This document shows positions 33,993-38,848 of a DNA stretch of 38,848 nucleotides, piece by piece. The notes under the pieces were generated by a model. That model did no database searches. It saw only the letters and a program-made list of their open reading frames with translations, and was not told the DNA's origin. Within the stretch, counting starts at the first letter, position 1, and each line of letters opens with the position of its first letter. A program made the position numbers and the translations under genes. Origin of the DNA: an uncultured Mycoplasmatota bacterium (GTDB lineage: Bacteria; Bacillota_I; Bacilli_A; RF39; UBA660). The stretch is from the NCBI GenBank assembly GCA_946498975.1, contig CAMMQC010000013.1:1-38848 (forward strand). The letters run 5' to 3'.

Positions 33993-34023
33993 TAGGGGAG
34001 AAGTACTATATATTTGGTATAAT
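33993..34023 (+). promoter_or_regulatory. Promoter of the 34049 gene with a TAGGGGA element
   Basis: TAGGGGA (33993-33999) occupies the -35 position of an extended -10 promoter, TGGTATAAT (34015-34023). No TTGACA-like box is seen. A similar TAGGGGA lies 58 bases before the DUF1540 start codon; here the distance is 56. Confidence 0.5.
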
Positions 34024-34048
34024 TAAAGTGTAGAGAGGTGTTTATTTT

Positions 34049-34357
34049 ATGGTTGATAATAGTACAGTAGAAGCTATTTCTAATGTAATAACATATAATT
34101 CATATTATGGTTTATTTTTAACTTATGTTTTTCCAATACTTTTATTAGTTTTAATAGTTTTCGCCATTGGTTATTTAGCTAGTATAAATAAAAAATTGAA
34201 ATATGTTTTTGATGAAGAAAACTCTGAAACTGAATATATTGAAAAAGAGCAAACAAATAGCAAAACATTATATGATACTACAATAATACCTGCTGTAATT
34301 ATATCAGTATTAGGTATTTTCTTAATTCTTATGGCATTAATTTTTTCTTTTGATTAG
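34049..34357 (+). CDS. Small two-helix membrane protein
   Basis: The 102-residue protein has a first membrane helix at about 22-45 (FLTYVFPILLLVLIVFAIGY), a polar middle of about 30 residues rich in Glu, Lys and Asn, and a second helix at about 80-100 (IIPAVIISVLGIFLILMALI). GAGGTG lies upstream of the ATG. No family recognised. A promoter element shared with the DUF1540 gene suggests joint regulation. Confidence 0.7.
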   Translation: MVDNSTVEAISNVITYNSYYGLFLTYVFPILLLVLIVFAIGYLASINKKLKYVFDEENSETEYIEKEQTNSKTLYDTTIIPAVIISVLGIFLILMALIFSFD

Positions 34358-34801
34358 GTATAATATTAATGAGGTTGATATTAAGGACTGTATGTTTTTT
34401 CAGGTACAGAGCTTACTATATACTCTAGTTAACATAATATATATTATAGGAAGTTAAATATTTTAATCATTTAGACTAATAGTTGTTAATCTTTTAAATC
34501 TTACTAATTTATGATAATTGTTCTAATATATGTAATTAAAATTATTATTTAACTTAACCTCTATTAATTATTTGATTATATTTTTTTGTTTAAGATATCT
34601 ATACACTAATTAAATATAATACACTACTAAATTATCTACTTATTGTATATTAAATATTATAGTATTACAAAAAATAATATTTTAATGTTAAGTACTACTC
34701 TATTTTAGTTAAAAATCAAAGTAGGGGAAGTGAATTTTTAAAATAGGGGAATAAACTACTTATTTTTGGGAAATATAAATAGTGAAGGAGAGAGATAAGA
34801 G
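34358..34801. other. 440-base AT-rich spacer without a gene
   Basis: No frame with a ribosome site is visible on either strand. It holds a 6-bp palindrome (TAATAT/ATATTA) near 34368, a CTGTAT/GTACAG hairpin, and two TAGGGGAA copies at its 3' end. A small RNA is possible, but I see no clear promoter and terminator pair to delimit one. Confidence 0.5.
34722..34751 (+). repeat. Direct repeat TAGGGGAA upstream of the DUF1540 gene
   Basis: TAGGGGAA occurs at 34722-34729 and 34744-34751, 22 bases apart (two helical turns). The second copy is 58 bases before the ATG. The same heptamer is found at 33993. GGGG runs stand out in this AT-rich DNA. Confidence 0.5.
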
Positions 34802-34975
34802 ATGAAAAAACAAAATATTAAATGTGATGTCGATAGTTGCAAATATAATAGTAATAATAAAGAATGCAACTTAGATGAAATACAAGTTAGTAGCAACTGT
34901 GATTGTCCAAAAGATGAAGTTTGTGATCAAGAACAAACTGTATGTGCTAGCTTTGAAAAGCAAGAAGAAGACTAG
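34802..34975 (+). CDS. DUF1540 domain protein
   Basis: The 57-residue protein has the DUF1540 cysteine pattern: C-x4-C-x-(Y/F)-N ... C-x-L-x-x-I-x-V ... C-x-SF, with extra cysteines in NCDCPKDEVC. These proteins probably bind a metal (zinc or another) through the cysteines. GAAGGAGAG is close upstream of the ATG. A terminator overlaps its stop. The gene was too short for a length-filtered frame search. Its TAGGGGAA repeats point to special regulation. Confidence 0.85.
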   Translation: MKKQNIKCDVDSCKYNSNNKECNLDEIQVSSNCDCPKDEVCDQEQTVCASFEKQEED

Positions 34976-35000
34976 TAGAGTAATATCTGCTAGTCTTTTT
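34970..35000. terminator. Terminator of the DUF1540 gene, possibly bidirectional
   Basis: GACTAGTAGA (34970-34979) pairs with TCTGCTAGTC (34986-34995) with one G-T pair, followed by T5. On the minus strand it follows deoB, though T-richness there is lower (TTCTTCTT). Confidence 0.75.
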
Positions 35001-35024
35001 ACTATATTATAACACTACTCTTCC

Positions 35025-36194
35025 CTACTCTAGTTCATCTAATATACTAGTTCCTATTTCAGGTGGAGTTATTTCAAAATTATCTGCTATTGTCGCACCA
35101 ATTACGGCCATGGTATCCTGTATTTCTAATCTTTTAGGATTTTTAAAACTTCTACTATATATAATTAATGGAACATTTTCTCTAGTATGATCATTTCCTT
35201 TAAAAGTTGGATCATTACCATGATCTGCTGTTATAATAAATAAATCATCTACTTCTAGTTTATTTAAAATCATAGGTATTTCTACATCTAATTCCTCTAT
35301 TGCTTTAGCATAACCTTCTACATCTCTTAGATGACCATATAAACTATCAAAATCGCATAAATTAACCATACATAATCCAGTAAATTTTTTATCCATGATA
35401 TTAGTTAATTTATTAATAGCATCCATATTAGAGTTAGCTTTCAAAGTCTTGTTTATACTTGTTTTACTAAATATATCATTCATTTTACCTATAGCGATAA
35501 CATTATAGTTATTAGCATTTAAATCATCTAGAATTGTCTTAGATGGAGGTGCTACTGGATAATCTTTTCTACCAGCATTATTTAATTTATATTTACCATT
35601 ACTACCAGTAAAAGGTCTAGCAATTACTCTACCTACTAAAAAGTCATCTTTTAGTGTTAATTCACGTACCTTTTCACAATAACTATATAAAGTTTCAGGA
35701 CTAATAACATCTTCATGAGCAGCGATTTGTAAGTCTGAATCTGCTGATGTATAGACTATTAAAGAACCATAATCTACTTGTCTTTCTCCTAGTTCATTAA
35801 TAATACTATTGTCGTTACTACATTTATTACCTATAACTCTTCTTCCTGTAACAGTTTCAATCTCATCTATTAACTCAATAGGGAATCCGTTTTCATTAAA
35901 AGTCTTAAATGGAATATTAGAAGTAATTCCCATCATTTCATAATGACCCGCTAAAGTATCTTTACCAGCATTATTAGGTCTTGCAATTGTATAATATGCA
36001 TCAACCTCAGTATTTTCATCCATATTTAAAGTATTAAGAAAACCTATTTTAGCAAGGTTAGGGACAAATAAATCATAATTTTCTTTAATATGTCCTAATG
36101 TATTAGCACCACCATCTCCGTAACTTGCTGCATCACTCGCTTCCCCTACTCCTAAGGAATCTAAAACCATTAAAAATATTCTTTTAAATCTCAT
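35025..36194 (-). CDS. deoB: Phosphopentomutase
   Basis: DeoB interconverts ribose or deoxyribose 1-phosphate and 5-phosphate, linking nucleoside breakdown to the pentose phosphate pathway. The 389-residue protein is of the alkaline-phosphatase-type mutase family: MVLDSLGVGE (metal-binding Asp12), AGKDTLAGHYEMMG with the phosphorylated Thr, VYTSADSDLQIAAHE, NLCDFDSLYGH, and ITADHGNDP with NDHTRE for metal ligands. An AAGGAGAATT site precedes the ATG. It starts two bases after the xerD stop, as in the Bacillus xerD-drm arrangement, so the two are co-transcribed. Confidence 0.97.
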   Translation of the reverse strand: MRFKRIFLMVLDSLGVGEASDAASYGDGGANTLGHIKENYDLFVPNLAKIGFLNTLNMDENTEVDAYYTIARPNNAGKDTLAGHYEMMGITSNIPFKTFNENGFPIELIDEIETVTGRRVIGNKCSNDNSIINELGERQVDYGSLIVYTSADSDLQIAAHEDVISPETLYSYCEKVRELTLKDDFLVGRVIARPFTGSNGKYKLNNAGRKDYPVAPPSKTILDDLNANNYNVIAIGKMNDIFSKTSINKTLKANSNMDAINKLTNIMDKKFTGLCMVNLCDFDSLYGHLRDVEGYAKAIEELDVEIPMILNKLEVDDLFIITADHGNDPTFKGNDHTRENVPLIIYSRSFKNPKRLEIQDTMAVIGATIADNFEITPPEIGTSILDELE

Positions 36195-36196
36195 AA

Positions 36197-37096
36197 TTAA
36201 TTCTCCTTCTTGGCCCTTGGATGATTATTTAAGTAATCATTCCTAACTTTTTCATTAGTAATATGTGTATATATACGGGTAGTAGCAATATCAGAGTGTC
36301 CTAAGAGCATTTGAATACTTCTAAGGTCTGCTCCTCCATTTAATAAATGTGTTGCAAAAGAATGTCTCAAACTATGAGGAGATATATCAGGATCAAGTCC
36401 TTTTTCTTTTAAAATCTCTTTTAAATTCTTAAAAAAACCTTGCCTTGATATACCTGTTCCTCTAGAGTTTAAAAATAAAGCATCAGACTGTTTCTTTTTT
36501 AATAGTAGATGTCTTTTATTTAAATATTCCTTTAAATAGTACTTACAAACATCATTAATAGGAACAATTCTCTCTTTACTACCTTTACCTTTAATTCTAA
36601 TAATATCGTTATTAAAATCTATATCATAAACTGTTATACTAATAAGTTCAGATACTCTTAGCCCTGAACCATACATTAATTCTAACATAGCTTTATTCCT
36701 ATAGTCAAATGGGGTGTTTAGTTCTATATCTAAGAGTTTATCTACTTCTTCGATAGTTAAACTATGTGGAAGTGTTTTAGTAGTTTTAGGTCTATCTATA
36801 AATTCACTAGGATTGTTAGTCTCATGTTCTTCTTTTTCTAAATAGTTATGAAAGTTCTTAATAGTAGTAAGTTTATGAGCGACAGTTTTACTATCTTCAT
36901 TACGTTCATAACAGTATTTTAAATATTTAGTAATTATATCTTTTGAAATTTGTTTAGTATTATCTATCTTTTCTTTTTCTAAAAAACTAATATAGTCTTT
37001 CATCTCATAGCCATAACTTTTAATGCTATTATTAGAAAGTCCTTTTTCAAACTCACAGTAATTAAGAAAATTTTCATAAGCAGTTATAAGTTTCAT
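36197..37096 (-). CDS. xerD: Site-specific tyrosine recombinase XerD
   Basis: XerD with XerC resolves chromosome dimers at dif. The 299-residue protein has an N-terminal core-binding domain (about 1-100) and a catalytic domain with Arg147 (GLRVSE), Lys171 (GKGSKER), His241 and Arg244 (SPHSLRHSFATHLL), His267 (LLGHSD) and Tyr276 (TRIYTH). The start is ATG 37096, with AAGGATGAT just upstream and the usual XerD length. An in-frame N-terminal extension to 37210 is not supported. The xerD-deoB order is conserved in Bacilli. Confidence 0.92.
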   Translation of the reverse strand: MKLITAYENFLNYCEFEKGLSNNSIKSYGYEMKDYISFLEKEKIDNTKQISKDIITKYLKYCYERNEDSKTVAHKLTTIKNFHNYLEKEEHETNNPSEFIDRPKTTKTLPHSLTIEEVDKLLDIELNTPFDYRNKAMLELMYGSGLRVSELISITVYDIDFNNDIIRIKGKGSKERIVPINDVCKYYLKEYLNKRHLLLKKKQSDALFLNSRGTGISRQGFFKNLKEILKEKGLDPDISPHSLRHSFATHLLNGGADLRSIQMLLGHSDIATTRIYTHITNEKVRNDYLNNHPRAKKEN

Positions 37097-37163
37097 AACA
37101 TCATCCTTTACTATGTTAATTATATAACTGTTTAAGAACTTTGTAAATTTTACTAAATAATAA

Positions 37164-38768
37164 TTATAATAATTTTTTTGCGTTAGTCTTTTCTTGGCAT
37201 AATACTTCATTTCTTATTTTCCATAATTCATTAGGTAAGACAGTATGTTGATTAATTTTTGCATATGCAATACTATTATTATATAAAGTAAGCACTTGTT
37301 GTTTTATAGTAGTACTTTCTAAATTAACATCTGTAAAATCTGTAGAATAATCAAATAATGCACCATTAATAGAATCTATTGGAGATTCAAAAGAACATCC
37401 AGATAAATCCTTATGATAAACCATCTGTGGATCAAAATTCGGAGTTTTAATATTTGTATTTCTAAAATCAATTTCTCTAACATCCACATTATCAAAAAAT
37501 ATACTACTTAAATCATAATACTCTAAATCATCTCTGAACTCTGGTCGTATTACCCAGTGACCATTCTCTTCATCTTCAATCATCTTACATAAAATATCTT
37601 TCGTAATTGGTTGTCTCTCACCAAGCTCTTTATACAAGTCTTGATTTTTCTTTACCAATTTTACAATCCTTAAATTATTATTCGCAACCAATTGTTTTGT
37701 TTTGTCAACAATACGAAGTTCTTTAATTCTTTCCTTTTCTTTTCCTTTATCAAATCGATTCTTTCCTTCAATTAAATAATCCGTTCCAACGTATTTTTCT
37801 AAATAATCACTGAAAAAATTAGGTAAATCTTTTAAATATATTTTAAAATTAGGAAACGCTTCAGAAATCAAAAATTCTATTTCAGGATAAAGTCTACTAT
37901 CACTATCTTTTGTGACAAGTTTTGAAATATCATTAGTAAAAAAATTCCAACCTTCATAAAGAAAAGCATCTTGCAAATGATAATCTAAATCAAAACTAAT
38001 AAAGATATTACCATAATGCTTCCATGGCTTTAAACGAAAAAGCTCAACTTTCTTTATAAAAAGATTAATAGGGAACTGCTCACTATAATAATGTAAATGA
38101 TGTGTCCATTCTCCAGTTATATCTGGATCAACAGAAACATCCCTTCTTTCTGAACAATAAAAAGGAAGAAAATAAATTTCTAGATTAGATTTTTCAGTTT
38201 CACTAGCATTAACTTTTCCAACATAAGGAATAGAAGAAATAGACTTATAATATAGATTCATTATTTTTTTTAAATCCTTTTTATATTTTTGATATATATC
38301 ATCAAACCACTCTAAATTTTTATTTTTTAAATAAGAATCATGTTTATGCGACCAATATACTTCTTTTAATAAAAGCTGATTCTGATGATTGAAAAATAAA
38401 TTCATAGAAACAGTTTCCCTACAACAATCATTATATTTTCTATTATACCAATACTTTTTCATATTTTTAGGTGTTTTAATATCTTGACGCCATTCATCTC
38501 GAACTAAAGATAAGGACAAACGAACAGGATAAGATAATTCACTAGATAACTTTCTTTCTAACTCTCCTTTTGCATCATGGAAATCCTTAAAACAATCACT
38601 TAAATAAGCTTGATACAAAAGAATTACATCTCGTAATGACAGACAAACTTTACCACATATCAAATCTTTCAATTCTGTAAATGCATTTCTTCTTTTAGAA
38701 AGAAAGACTAAATCCTTTATTTCTTTTTGAAGTTTTTGAAATGAAACTTCCTTTTGTTCATCAATCAT
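37164..38768 (-). CDS. Unknown protein with C-terminal pentapeptide-repeat-like region
   Basis: The 534-residue protein has no signal peptide. Residues 1-400 form no domain I recognise and contain many aromatic and basic residues (SLSLVRDEWRQDIKTPKN, HHLHYYSEQFP). About residues 410-490 show five-residue periodicity with central hydrophobic residues (DLSSI, DVREI, DFRNT, NIKTP, NFDPQ; later ALFDYSTDFTDVNL), as in pentapeptide-repeat proteins. The ATG follows GGGGGA. Base use seems less AT-biased than its neighbours, hinting at transfer. An extended -10 (TGGTACAAT) lies near 38799. It is upstream of and co-oriented with xerD. Confidence 0.7.
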   Translation of the reverse strand: MIDEQKEVSFQKLQKEIKDLVFLSKRRNAFTELKDLICGKVCLSLRDVILLYQAYLSDCFKDFHDAKGELERKLSSELSYPVRLSLSLVRDEWRQDIKTPKNMKKYWYNRKYNDCCRETVSMNLFFNHQNQLLLKEVYWSHKHDSYLKNKNLEWFDDIYQKYKKDLKKIMNLYYKSISSIPYVGKVNASETEKSNLEIYFLPFYCSERRDVSVDPDITGEWTHHLHYYSEQFPINLFIKKVELFRLKPWKHYGNIFISFDLDYHLQDAFLYEGWNFFTNDISKLVTKDSDSRLYPEIEFLISEAFPNFKIYLKDLPNFFSDYLEKYVGTDYLIEGKNRFDKGKEKERIKELRIVDKTKQLVANNNLRIVKLVKKNQDLYKELGERQPITKDILCKMIEDEENGHWVIRPEFRDDLEYYDLSSIFFDNVDVREIDFRNTNIKTPNFDPQMVYHKDLSGCSFESPIDSINGALFDYSTDFTDVNLESTTIKQQVLTLYNNSIAYAKINQHTVLPNELWKIRNEVLCQEKTNAKKLL

Positions 38769-38848
38769 ATAATTCCCCCAACTTTTTTTCTAGAATTGTA
38801 CCAAATTTCTGACGAAAAGTCTTTAGTTCTATCAAAAAATATATTGCA

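Noticed and set aside
34358-34801. Hidden coding gene in the long spacer
   Set aside because: All frames are short, without ribosome sites, and full of stops on both strands.
36197-37096. XerD as an integrase of a mobile element
   Set aside because: Its length, full Xer motif set and position directly before deoB match the chromosomal xerD locus of Bacilli.
37097-37210. 38-residue N-terminal extension of XerD
   Set aside because: It overlaps the upstream gene, has no Shine-Dalgarno, and XerD family proteins begin at the equivalent of ATG 37096.
1-38848. CRISPR array, tRNA or rRNA genes, insertion sequence
   Set aside because: No regular spaced repeats, no cloverleaf or CCA-ended tRNA pattern, no rRNA-like stretch and no transposase were seen.
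1-38848. Mycoplasma code (TGA as Trp)
   Set aside because: Several genes end in TGA at expected lengths (3904, 22835), and Trp is encoded by TGG at conserved sites.

Overview
The window is a stretch of chromosome from a very AT-rich, low-GC Bacillota. TGA is used as a stop (for example the ATGA overlap at 3901-3904), so this is the standard bacterial code and not the Mycoplasma code. Two sporulation genes (spoIVB, spoIIM) and the pairs nusB-xseA-xseB and xerD-deoB point to a Bacilli-like, spore-forming ancestor. The short intergenic spacers and many lineage-specific small or hypothetical genes fit a reduced-genome, uncultured gut Bacilli or Erysipelotrichia-type organism. The lineage call is inference from gene content; no 16S or tRNA gene is present.

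Layout. 1-1.9 kb: a secreted TasA/camelysin-like surface protein with two repeated C-terminal modules and an apparently missing 5' end. 2-8.2 kb: an AI-2E family permease, then a T-box riboswitch whose Stem I lies in the permease gene, two P-loop kinase-like genes, two hairpins, alaS and holA. 8.2-10.7 kb: a lineage-specific HTH-like gene, and a two-gene unit ending in a short HipA/CtkA-like kinase. 10.7-12 kb: rarA on the minus strand. 12-19.6 kb: a long plus-strand run holding mutS flanked by tandem paralogues of unknown function. 19.6-19.95 kb: a compact locus that looks like a type I toxin-antitoxin module. 20-23.3 kb: nusB-xseA-xseB, a DUF1653 gene, an unknown gene and a flavodoxin-like gene. 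23.3-26.8 kb: spoIVB (minus), three small or unknown genes (plus), a 30-residue membrane peptide (minus) and spoIIM. 26.8-31.8 kb: a minus-strand operon of two large paralogues and a membrane zinc-metalloprotease-like protein, divergent from mnmA. 33-35 kb: an HTH regulator, a small membrane protein, a 440-base noncoding spacer and a DUF1540 gene. 35-38.8 kb: a minus-strand run of a pentapeptide-repeat-like protein, xerD and deoB.

How the parts work together. The housekeeping genes cover translation (alaS, mnmA), replication, repair and recombination (holA, rarA, mutS, xseAB, xerD), transcription (nusB), nucleoside catabolism (deoB) and sporulation (spoIVB, spoIIM). Between them sit blocks of recently duplicated genes with no function I recognise. 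The T-box most likely senses uncharged alanyl-tRNA. The most interesting candidates are the toxin-like locus at 19.6-19.9 kb, the minus-strand HTH-like/zincin operon, and the two-module surface protein with strongly divergent lectin-like segments. All functions are assigned by reading motifs; no database search was run.
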